Positions 57,125 through 64,000 of a DNA stretch of 64,000 nucleotides are shown here, in pieces. Positions within the stretch are counted from its first letter, which is position 1, and every line of letters begins with the position of its first letter. The position numbers and the translations under genes were made by a program. This DNA comes from Bin87 sp963692995. GTDB taxonomy: Bacteria; Chloroflexota; Dehalococcoidia; Lucifugimonadales; UBA3495. The stretch spans positions 3,229,861-3,293,860 of the forward strand of contig OY843611.1 of assembly GCA_963692995.1 (NCBI GenBank). Direction: 5' to 3'. The notes under the pieces are model-generated. The model worked only from the letters and a program-made list of their open reading frames with translations. It was not told the origin of the DNA and made no database searches.

Positions 57125-58258
57125 CTACGGCCAGTTGGCGTTGGCCTCCCGGGAGGGCAGCCGCACCGTAGCGTCGCCTCGCGTCGTTGCCTGTTGACGC
57201 TGGTTCTCGCCCCAGATGTCCAGGTCCACCAGGTATTCGCCGTCTTCAACCCGCTTGCCGGTGACCTTCCCCCGGCACCAGGTGGTGTCGCCAACCACGT
57301 TGAACCGCCGCAGCTCAACGTGCATCCGCTTCAGGAACCCGTCGTCGCCCATCCAGTTGGTCAGCAGATTTCCCATCCAGCAGCACCGCTGGCAGCCGTA
57401 GTCATACGCCCCCGGCAGGCCGGCCGACTCCGCCGCCTCCTGAATGTCGTGGACGCGGATGATGGCTTCTTGCGCCCCGGTGCTGGGGTCGGTGAACCCC
57501 CACGACGGATGCCGCAGCATCTCCCGCAGCTGGATGCCGTGGCTGATGCCCCCGATGCAGCCGGCCACAAAGGCGGTGATGTCGCCGTGGCTCAGCGGCC
57601 CCTTCACCACCGGCGTCAGCGCGTCGCCCACTTGCACGTCCTCGAACCAGCGCGGGTTGCTGCCGCGGATCTCTTCCTTCAGCACCGCTTCCTGAATGAC
57701 CGCCAGTTCGTCCCGCGAGTAGCGGTACGGCTCAAAAGTATATTTCTGCCGCTCCCGGGCCGCGCTGCGCTCGGCGCGAATCTGCCAGCCCCGGGTCTTG
57801 GCGATGGTCTCCCCGCGCTGGTTGTAGTAGTGGGTCACGCTGGACTGGATGATGATGCGGCCGGCGAACTCGCTCTCCTTCTCCTCAAGGCCGGTGAACT
57901 GCTCCTGCACGCTGATCTCGTCGCCCAGGTAGATGGGGCGATACCATTCCCAGTCGTTGCCGGCGTGAAATCCGTGGACGCCCGGCAGCCCGCCGGTGCG
58001 TCCGGAGCACCAGTACACGCTGTAGAGGAAGGACGGCGGCGCGATGATCGTCCCGTACTTGCTGGCCTGCGCGTAGGAACGATCCCAGTAAAGCGGGTTG
58101 GGATCGCCGATGCCCTGGCAGAAGTGCCGGATGGCGCTGCGGGAAGCATCCTCGTTGAACAGCCCCACGCCATACTGCCGGGGCCGGTTGAACGATCCCA
58201 CCCGGCGGCGCAGCCGCTCCAGTCCTTCCTCCGTAATCCTGCCCGATTCCAGCACCAT
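57125..58258 (-). CDS. Two-hot-dog MaoC-like acyl-CoA dehydratase (FAS1-type dehydratase domain)
   Basis: ATG 58258 follows CCGGAGGG. The 377-residue protein has a first half with IRHFCQGIGDPNPLYWDRSY and TIIAPPSFLYSVYWCSG, like the MaoC_dehydratas_N domain. A second half has FEDVQVGDALTPVVKGPLSH and GDITAFVAG, where D and H(S) mark the hydratase-type site, and a long SHGIQLREMLRHPSWGFTDP region with GAYDYGCQRCCW. The closing GKVTGKRVEDGEYLVDLDIW is normal for the family. It would hydrate or dehydrate a beta-hydroxyacyl-CoA. Together with the CoA-transferases this suggests acyl-CoA catabolism, substrate unknown. Confidence 0.88.
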   Translation of the reverse strand: MVLESGRITEEGLERLRRRVGSFNRPRQYGVGLFNEDASRSAIRHFCQGIGDPNPLYWDRSYAQASKYGTIIAPPSFLYSVYWCSGRTGGLPGVHGFHAGNDWEWYRPIYLGDEISVQEQFTGLEEKESEFAGRIIIQSSVTHYYNQRGETIAKTRGWQIRAERSAARERQKYTFEPYRYSRDELAVIQEAVLKEEIRGSNPRWFEDVQVGDALTPVVKGPLSHGDITAFVAGCIGGISHGIQLREMLRHPSWGFTDPSTGAQEAIIRVHDIQEAAESAGLPGAYDYGCQRCCWMGNLLTNWMGDDGFLKRMHVELRRFNVVGDTTWCRGKVTGKRVEDGEYLVDLDIWGENQRQQATTRGDATVRLPSREANANWP

Positions 58259-58367
58259 GACGCCGTTCCCTCCGGTAGTATTGTGATGAAGCTGCCAGTT
58301 GGCGACGCATTATAGACTGGAGCCGGTTCCCGCTCCGCCCGGACGTGCCGCCTATTTTCAACCCGCT

Positions 58368-59282
58368 CTACGCGGTGGGCGGATTGCGCCGGTACCAGTC
58401 CACGATCTCCGCGCCGGTGGCGGCCCACACTCCGCCCCGGCGCATGATGCGGCCCAGCGCGCGGTCCAGGTAGCCAATGCGGAAGGGCTGGCCGATGAGC
58501 CAGGGATGCAGGTTCAGCGTCATCAGGCGTCCGTTCTGCCGTCCATCTTCGTACAGCGTTTCAAAGCTCTCTTCAATGAGCTGCTGATACCGTCCGATGA
58601 CCACCCGGCGCTCCCAGAGGGCGGAAACATCATCCAGTTCCCACATCACGGGCAGGGCGAACATCTCCCCGTGGGGGCTGTGCAACGGGTAGGGCTGCTC
58701 GTCGTTGACCCAATCGCAGACGTAACGCAGGCCAGCCTCGGACAACAGTTGGGGAGTGTGGGCGGACTCGCCGTACTCCGGCCCCAACCATCCGGCCGGC
58801 GCGCGGCCGGTGGCGCGGGTGAGCGCGGCCAGCGATTCGCCGATGTACTGCCGCTCGGCATCCTCGGACATATTGCCGGTTATCGGGCGCGACAGGGATA
58901 CGCCGTGGCCGATGATTTCGGCGCCGGCGTCCCGGCAATGGCGCACCAGGTAGGGATAGTTCTCAGCGGTCATGGCGTCCATGGCCACCGTGGCCTTGAC
59001 GCCGTGCTTCTGCAAGGTGTCCAGCACGCGGAAAATTCCCACCCGATGTCCGTACTCACGGTGCGACAGCCGGGCGTAATCCGGGAAGGCCCGGGCGCCC
59101 AGCCCGCCGGCGAAGGGCGTGGTGAAACTGTCCTCCGGCGGGTTCCATTCCGGATGTTCGAGATTGACGATGACGCACAGGGCAACCCGCGCGTCATCGG
59201 GCCAACGCAGGATCCCCCTCTTGTTGAAGGGGGACCAGGCGTAGTGCGGGTGATCCATGCCGAAGCGCCGTTCTGCGGGCAT
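58368..59282 (-). CDS. PuuE-like polysaccharide deacetylase-fold protein, copy A
   Basis: ATG 59282 follows CGGAGG; the long open frame beyond is repeat DNA. The 304-residue protein has the NodB-like barrel start RVALCVIVNLEHPEWNPPED, REYGHRVGIFRVLDTLQKHG, AMTAENYPYLVRHCRDAGAE, IIGHGVSLSRPITG, and the late MTLNLHPWLIGQPFRIGYL. The usual metal triad (Asp, His-x3-His) is not complete: HGVSLSRP has one His. This matches metal-independent PuuE-type allantoinases and related cyclic-amide hydrolases. Substrate not assigned; a second copy lies just downstream in coordinates. Confidence 0.88.
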   Translation of the reverse strand: MPAERRFGMDHPHYAWSPFNKRGILRWPDDARVALCVIVNLEHPEWNPPEDSFTTPFAGGLGARAFPDYARLSHREYGHRVGIFRVLDTLQKHGVKATVAMDAMTAENYPYLVRHCRDAGAEIIGHGVSLSRPITGNMSEDAERQYIGESLAALTRATGRAPAGWLGPEYGESAHTPQLLSEAGLRYVCDWVNDEQPYPLHSPHGEMFALPVMWELDDVSALWERRVVIGRYQQLIEESFETLYEDGRQNGRLMTLNLHPWLIGQPFRIGYLDRALGRIMRRGGVWAATGAEIVDWYRRNPPTA

Positions 59283-59328
59283 GATTTTCCTCCGTAATTC
59301 TTTCTGCCGTACCCCGTCATTCCTGCCG

Positions 59329-59440
59329 TACCCCGTCATTCCCGCGAAAGCGGGAATCCAGAACGCCGGAGCAACCTGCATTCCCGCCATACCCCCGTCA
59401 TTCCCGCGAAAGCGGGAATCCAGAACGCCGGAGCAATCTG
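59329..59440. repeat. Two direct repeats with palindromes upstream of the deacetylase gene
   Basis: The unit CGTCATTCCCGCGAAAGCGG followed by GAATCCAGAACGCCGGAGCA occurs twice (about 59331-59376 and 59393-59438). Confidence 0.9.
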
Positions 59441-59485
59441 CCGACCGGGCCTCCGGCAATAGCCGGAATGACGATAGCGGCGAAA

Positions 59486-60394
59486 TCAGCCATTCAACCG
59501 CGCCGCGTGGGCCACCGCCGCGTCGTAGCAGTTGGCGATATAGTATTCGGCAATGTCGTCCGCGGTGGTCTGCCAGACGCCGTCGTGGGACATAATGTAG
59601 CCCAGCACGTCGTCCAGGTACCTGGCCCGGTGGGGCTGGCCGATGAGGTAGGGGTGCAGGGCGATGCACATGACCCGTCCGCTGTGGGCGCCCTCCTGGT
59701 AGAGCTGGTCAAATTGGGCCTTGCAAATCTCGGCGAAGTAGTCGCCCTCGTAGTGCTGGCGAAACAGGGGCGCGTCGTTCAGCTCGATGGAGTAAGGCAC
59801 CGAGACGAGCTTGCCGCGGTTAACCCGGATGGGCACGGGCTGGTCGTCGTGCATCCAGTCGGTATGGTAGATGAGGCCGGCCTCGGCCATGAGATCCGGG
59901 GTGCGCTCGGTTCCCGATATGGCCGGCCCCAGCATTCCCTTGAGCTGCTTTCCGGTGTGCCGTTTCAGGGTGTCGATGGTGTCCCGGTAGAACTCCCGCT
60001 CCTGCTCCTCGGTGCAGTTGTTGAGGTAGCGGGTGTTGTAGATGCCGTGGCTCATGAAGTCCCAGTTGCGTTGCACCATGGCCTCGCCAATCTCGGGGAA
60101 GTGCTCCAGCACGGCCAGGTTCAGGGACACGCAGCAGCGGATGTTGTGCTGGTCCAGCACGTCGGCCATGCGCCAGAAACCTACCCGGTTCCCGTAGTCG
60201 CGGTAGGAGTACTGCTGGACATCAGGATAGGGCGTGCGCGGCCAGGGATCGCGCTGGCCGTCGAATTCCGGTTGGTATTCGTAGTGCTCGACGTTGGGCG
60301 CGATCCACAACGCCACCCGGGCGTCGTTGGGCCACTTGATGACGGGCCGGTCGATAATGGGGCTGTAATCCACGCGGTTCGGCGGCAATGGCAT
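59486..60394 (-). CDS. PuuE-like polysaccharide deacetylase-fold protein, copy B
   Basis: ATG 60394 follows GGGAGG. The 302-residue protein is a diverged paralogue of the gene downstream: RVALWIAPNVEHYEYQPEFD, YSYRDYGNRVGFWRMADVLD, WDFMSHGIYNTRYLNNCTEE, GMLGPAISGTERTPDLMAEA and CIALHPYLIGQPHRARYLDD. Again only part of the NodB metal set is present. The two genes are on one strand but separated by the palindrome repeats, so they may be separate transcripts. Allantoinase, formamide or cyclic-imide activity is possible. Confidence 0.9.
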   Translation of the reverse strand: MPLPPNRVDYSPIIDRPVIKWPNDARVALWIAPNVEHYEYQPEFDGQRDPWPRTPYPDVQQYSYRDYGNRVGFWRMADVLDQHNIRCCVSLNLAVLEHFPEIGEAMVQRNWDFMSHGIYNTRYLNNCTEEQEREFYRDTIDTLKRHTGKQLKGMLGPAISGTERTPDLMAEAGLIYHTDWMHDDQPVPIRVNRGKLVSVPYSIELNDAPLFRQHYEGDYFAEICKAQFDQLYQEGAHSGRVMCIALHPYLIGQPHRARYLDDVLGYIMSHDGVWQTTADDIAEYYIANCYDAAVAHAARLNG

Positions 60395-60444
60395 GGCGAA
60401 CACCTCCCGGTACTGTGGTCATCTATTGGGGTCATCTACTAGCG

Positions 60445-60999
60445 TCATCGGCTGGCGACGGCCTCCGCGGTCAATTCACGAATGGCGGCCACCGTTTCCG
60501 GACTGGCCGGCTGGCCCATTGCCACGTCCCGGACCGCGGCATAGGACCGGAGCACGTCGGCCATGACATCCGCATCCGACTGGTCAATGTCAATGGGAAT
60601 GCCCACCTGAGCCCATGACGTATGGCCGGTCAACCAGAACACTTCGGTGGGGTTGTTCTCCGGGTCGCGGAAGTAGCAGCCGATGGCGCTGGCGTGGGAG
60701 ACGATGCGGTCCAGCCGGTAGCCCTGCTCGAGAATGCGCCGCTTGAAATCGCGGAGGTCGTCGAGGGAATCCACGCGCATCGAAATCTGCTGGATCCATT
60801 GTGGATCTTCCAGGGAAGCCCGTCCGTTGATCAGCGCGATTTCATGATCGCAAGCCGCCGGATCCGCGCTGAAAAAAGCGCCCAGGGGGCCTACCTTGGT
60901 CAGTTCCATGCCCATAAAGTTCCCGTAGAAGTCCATCATGAGCTCAAGGTCGTGAACGTAGAAACCAATATGGCCCAGTCCGGTTACTTTTGCTGACAT
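60445..60999 (-). CDS. VOC-family dioxygenase-like protein
   Basis: ATG 60999 follows GAGGAGG. The 184-residue protein has two VOC modules: the first metal His in GLGHIGFYVHDLELMMDFYG, the second in QISMRVDSLDDLRDFKRRIL, and Glu in NPTEVFWLTGHTSW. This is the layout of extradiol ring-cleavage (2,3-dihydroxybiphenyl-type) single-domain enzymes, but many members have other substrates. It is 50 bp upstream of the deacetylase copy B on the same strand. The C-terminal helix (PASPETVAAIRELTAEAVAS) is an addition beyond the domain. Confidence 0.9.
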   Translation of the reverse strand: MSAKVTGLGHIGFYVHDLELMMDFYGNFMGMELTKVGPLGAFFSADPAACDHEIALINGRASLEDPQWIQQISMRVDSLDDLRDFKRRILEQGYRLDRIVSHASAIGCYFRDPENNPTEVFWLTGHTSWAQVGIPIDIDQSDADVMADVLRSYAAVRDVAMGQPASPETVAAIRELTAEAVASR

Positions 61000-61131
61000 C
61001 TTGACCTCCTCGGATTCCTGATGGCTGGCTTGCTTCCTGCTGGCTGGCTGCTGTGCCGGGCGCATTAGGCGCTTTTCGCGGCGCTGCCATGGCGCGCGGC
61101 ATCCTGGCGGCCGTCTAATTCCGGCGCCGCT

Positions 61132-61470
61132 CTAATCGTCCAGGTGAATAGTGGCGGTCACCCGGGGAACATCGCCGACCACACGGGTGGTGTGTCCGTG
61201 GCCGGTGAGGTCTTCGGCAAGGTTGACGTCGCCCGGCCCCAAGCGGTGTACCGTGCCGTCGGCCAGGCCGATTTCCGCCTCTCCCGCCAGGGTGATGATG
61301 TACTGCCGGCGGGGCGCAACGTGCCAGTCGCTGAAATATCCCGGCGGCGCGGCGCGAAATATGATCCCCTGGGCGTTTTGCAGCCGGCTCCACTCCGGGT
61401 GGGCGGGCGGATCAATCTCTTCAATGTGGGAATGGCCGTCATCTCCGGTGTACAAGCGTATGGAACCCAT
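61132..61470 (-). CDS. Cupin-domain protein
   Basis: ATG 61470 follows AAGGGAG. The 112-residue single cupin has FSDWHVAPRRQYIITLAGEA (His and the first-motif strand) and GDVNLAEDLTGHGHTTRVVG (second motif with His). The metal set seems partial. Small cupins act as isomerases, dioxygenases or regulators' sensors. It is divergent from the methyltransferase gene, the two starts being 87 bp apart, with a 16-bp direct repeat (TTGCAGTGTCG) between. Confidence 0.85.
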   Translation of the reverse strand: MGSIRLYTGDDGHSHIEEIDPPAHPEWSRLQNAQGIIFRAAPPGYFSDWHVAPRRQYIITLAGEAEIGLADGTVHRLGPGDVNLAEDLTGHGHTTRVVGDVPRVTATIHLDD

Positions 61471-61557
61471 GGCGTCTCCCTTTTGATTGCAGTGTCGCGT
61501 GGTTGCAGTGTCGTGGCGAATGCTAACACAAACCGCCGACGCTGATACAATCAAGCC

Positions 61558-64000
61558 ATGGTTGCCCACCTGGACATCAGCGACCGGCGATACGCCGCCG
61601 CTGCCGCCGCTATTCTGCGTCGCTACGACAATTTCGAGGCCGAGGCCAACATCACTACCGCCGTCCGCGATTTCCTCATCCTGACGGGGTTGGCGAATAG
61701 CGACGAGATCATCGAGGAAAACCCGCCCACCGACGCTTCCCGCCGCGCCGTTGACCTTACCGCCCTGGACACCTTCATCGAGTTCAAGCGGCGCATCGGG
61801 TCCGTCGCCGGCTTCAACCCCGACCCGGCCAACGTGCAACAGCTGGACGACTACCTGGAGCTGTCCAAAGCCGACGGCAAGGGCGTCCGCACCGGCATCT
61901 TGACCGACGGCAAGTATTGGCTGTTGCGCTGGCCCGATGCCGGCCCGGTGCGTACCGCGCCGCCCTACGGGTTCACTCTGGATGCGGCGGACAAATGGCT
62001 GCCGCTGTACGAATGGCTGCGGGACAGCGCACTGCTGGCGCTGGAAAGCATACCGGCGGACCGGGACAATGCGGAGCGCTACCTGGGGCCGGGCAGCCCC
62101 GCCTACCAGCGGGACATCGCCACGCTGTCCGCCCGGTACGCCGCCGCCGCCGAGCATGAAACCGTTAAGGTGAAACGTCGCCTGTGGCAAAATCTGCTCA
62201 CGGCGGCCCTGGGCGAAATCGCCGGCGCCGCGGCGGAAATGGACGACCTGTTCATCCGCCACACCTACCTCAGCCTGGTCATCGGCATGGCGGTGCAGGC
62301 TTCTTTCGGCATTGACATCCGGCAAGTTGCGGAAACCGACCCGCTGGATTTGCTGCAAGGCCGCCGGTTCCGCGACGCCACCGGCTTGAGCGGCATTATC
62401 GAATCCGACTTCTTCGCCTGGCCCGGCGAAGTCGGCGGCGAGGCGCTAATCCGGACGCTGGCCCGGCGCGTCGCCCGCTTCGACTGGCCGAACGCTCCGC
62501 CGGACATCGCCGCCATCCTCTACGAAACCGTCATCCCGCCCGAAGAACGCCGCACTCTGGGCGAATACTACACTCCGGCCTGGCTGGCCCGGACGATGGT
62601 GCGCGAGCTGATTGCCGATCCGCTCAACCAGCGGGCGCTGGACCCGGCCTGCGGCTCCGGCACGTTCATCGCCGAAGCCGTGTCCCACTTCCTCAACGCC
62701 GCCGACCGAACCAGTCTGGAACCCAAGGAGCGGCTGGATCGCCTGCGCTCCGCCGTCACGGGGATTGACGTGCATCCGGTGGCGGTGCATCTGGCCCGGG
62801 CCGCCTGGGCCCTGGCCGCCCGGCCCGCCATCGAGGCCGCGGGGCAAGCCGGCTACGACGCCTCCGGCTCCGTCCCCGTCTATCTGGGCGACGCCCTCCA
62901 GCTCCGTTTCCGCGCCGGCGACCTCTTCGCCGGGCAGCAGGTGACCATTCCGGTAGATAACGTCGCCAACCTGGAACTGGCCTTCCCGATTAGCCTGGTG
63001 GACCGGGCCGACACCTTCGACTCCCTCATGAGCCAGGTGGCCGCCGACATTGAGCGGGGCGACGACCCGCTGCTGGCCCTGGACGACTACGGCATCGCCG
63101 ACGCGCCGGACTCCCGGTCAGCCGACGCGCCGGACTCCCGGTCAGCCGACGCCCTGGACTCCCGGTCAAATGAACGGCAGATGCTGGCCGATACCATCGC
63201 TACCTTGCAACGCCTCCACGACGAAGGCCGCAACCACATCTGGGCCTACTACACCCGCAACCTGGTGCGCCCGGTGGCCCTCAGCCGCACCAAAGTGGAC
63301 GTGGTCATCGGCAACCCGCCCTGGCTGAACTATCGCAACACCGCCAGCATCCTGCGGGACGAACTGGAAAACCAGAGCAAGAACCTCTACGGCATTTGGC
63401 AGGGCGGACGCTATGCCACCCACCAGGACGTAGCCGGCCTGTTCTTCGCCCGCAGCGTTGACCTGTACCTGAAAGACGGCGGCGTCATCGGAATGGTGCT
63501 GCCCCACAGCGCGTTGCAGTCGGGCCAATATGCCAAATGGCGGACGGGAGAATGGCAAGAGGCGACGGGTCGGGGCCGTAATCGGGTTCCGGGCCGCACG
63601 CTGGCGGTGGATTTCGGCCACCAGCCGGCCTGGGACTTGGAGCGGCTGGAACCCAACACCTTCTTTCCCGTCGCATCGTGCGTGGTCTTCGCGGAGCGGG
63701 TGGGCGAGAAGGCCCCGGGAACGGCGCTGGCCGGCGCCGTGGAACAGTGGCAGGGGCCGGCCGGTTCAGATACCGTAAAACGGGTTCGGAGCGGCATAAC
63801 CGACACTTCAACTAGCGGCGATTCGCCTTACGCCGGCTATGCCCGGCAAGGGGCGTCCATCGTGCCGCGTTGCCTGTTCTTCGTCAACGAAATCGAAAAC
63901 ACCGCCATCGTGCAGGCCGGGCAGACGATAACGGTCAACCCGCGCCGGGGTTCGCAGGACAAGGCGCCGTGGCGCGACCTGGACTTGACCGCCATCACCG
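61558..64000 (+). CDS. Eco57I-type N6-adenine DNA methyltransferase (Type IIG/BREX-like), 5' part
   Basis: ATG 61558 (MVAHLDISDRRYAAAAAAI) starts a frame open to the window end, 814 codons visible. Residues about 60-150 (EFKRRIGSVAGFNPDPANVQ, GILTDGKYWLLRW) resemble the N-terminal nuclease-like part seen in Type IIG and related proteins; a clear D-E-K triad is not proven. The methyltransferase part has GEYYTPAWLARTMV, motif I LDPACGSGTFIAEAV, GIDVHPVAVHLARAAW and motif IV VVIGNPPWLNYRN, the NPPW form of N6-adenine enzymes. A 24-bp in-frame repeat codes three ADAPDSRS units between motifs I and IV. The C-terminus and any specificity domain are outside the window. Confidence 0.9.
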   Translation, partial: MVAHLDISDRRYAAAAAAILRRYDNFEAEANITTAVRDFLILTGLANSDEIIEENPPTDASRRAVDLTALDTFIEFKRRIGSVAGFNPDPANVQQLDDYLELSKADGKGVRTGILTDGKYWLLRWPDAGPVRTAPPYGFTLDAADKWLPLYEWLRDSALLALESIPADRDNAERYLGPGSPAYQRDIATLSARYAAAAEHETVKVKRRLWQNLLTAALGEIAGAAAEMDDLFIRHTYLSLVIGMAVQASFGIDIRQVAETDPLDLLQGRRFRDATGLSGIIESDFFAWPGEVGGEALIRTLARRVARFDWPNAPPDIAAILYETVIPPEERRTLGEYYTPAWLARTMVRELIADPLNQRALDPACGSGTFIAEAVSHFLNAADRTSLEPKERLDRLRSAVTGIDVHPVAVHLARAAWALAARPAIEAAGQAGYDASGSVPVYLGDALQLRFRAGDLFAGQQVTIPVDNVANLELAFPISLVDRADTFDSLMSQVAADIERGDDPLLALDDYGIADAPDSRSADAPDSRSADALDSRSNERQMLADTIATLQRLHDEGRNHIWAYYTRNLVRPVALSRTKVDVVIGNPPWLNYRNTASILRDELENQSKNLYGIWQGGRYATHQDVAGLFFARSVDLYLKDGGVIGMVLPHSALQSGQYAKWRTGEWQEATGRGRNRVPGRTLAVDFGHQPAWDLERLEPNTFFPVASCVVFAERVGEKAPGTALAGAVEQWQGPAGSDTVKRVRSGITDTSTSGDSPYAGYARQGASIVPRCLFFVNEIENTAIVQAGQTITVNPRRGSQDKAPWRDLDLTAIT
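63097..63168. repeat. Three 24-bp tandem repeats inside the DNA methyltransferase gene
   Basis: Copies at 63097, 63121 and 63145 encode ADAPDSRS, ADAPDSRS and ADALDSRS, in frame. Confidence 0.96.

Overview
The window is GC-rich, densely coded bacterial DNA that starts inside one gene and ends inside another. The gene mix suggests a heterotrophic Chloroflexota of the Dehalococcoidia/SAR202 type. It includes Rieske oxygenases, family III CoA-transferases, an F420-type luciferase-like oxidoreductase, a thiolase/DUF35 pair, Uma2 endonucleases and a DUF1501/DUF1800 pair. No 16S gene is present, so this placement is inference. Short palindromes (core ATTCCCGCGAAAGCGGGAAT) are scattered through the gaps, sometimes paired into elements of about 95 bp and once in a 159-bp tandem array.

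Region by region: 1-7.0 kb holds a sugar-isomerase-domain protein, a carboxymuconolactone decarboxylase-like protein, a frameshifted VOC gene, a GMC oxidoreductase, a DUF35/thiolase operon, a HAD dehalogenase, a 39-G tract and a sugar transferase. 7.2-16.1 kb holds an O-antigen ligase-like protein, tRNA-Ile, a Rieske ferredoxin, signal peptidase I, PRPP synthetase, the bifunctional Rel (p)ppGpp enzyme behind a 17-bp repeat array, and a DASS transporter without an obvious start codon. 16.1-26.2 kb holds the 159-bp array, a thermonuclease, a two-domain sulfurtransferase, an AddB/AddA pair with a small aspartyl-protease-like gene between them, and a VapBC module with a visible promoter and operator. 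26.2-38.9 kb carries a three-gene aromatic-ring dioxygenase cluster, a secreted protein, a structured intergenic region, an IS transposase, an alpha/beta hydrolase, a BenD-like SDR, a coiled-coil membrane protein, an NHL-repeat protein and the DUF1501 protein. 39.0-50.4 kb has DUF1800, a His-rich membrane protein with a cupredoxin-like lipoprotein, citrate synthase, an LLM oxidoreductase, an SDR, an Eis-like acetyltransferase, a HicBA remnant, a DUF1801 protein, tRNA-Met, a CoA-transferase and a Uma2 protein. 50.4-64 kb has a second CoA-transferase, an HpaI aldolase, a DUF192 lipoprotein, a PfkB kinase, an aminotransferase, two tandem Uma2 genes, a hot-dog dehydratase, two PuuE-like deacetylases, a VOC protein, a cupin and an Eco57I-type DNA methyltransferase that runs off the window.

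The most notable find is the sulfurtransferase at 17220-18107 (minus). Its frame is interrupted by a TGA exactly where the catalytic cysteine codon should be. The remaining 41 codons after the TGA read as the normal rhodanese C-terminus. A GC-rich hairpin with GG at the start of its loop begins about 11 nt after the TGA, as in bacterial SECIS elements. The simplest exciting reading is a selenocysteine-containing rhodanese/3-mercaptopyruvate sulfurtransferase; a nonsense mutation or base-call error is the alternative.
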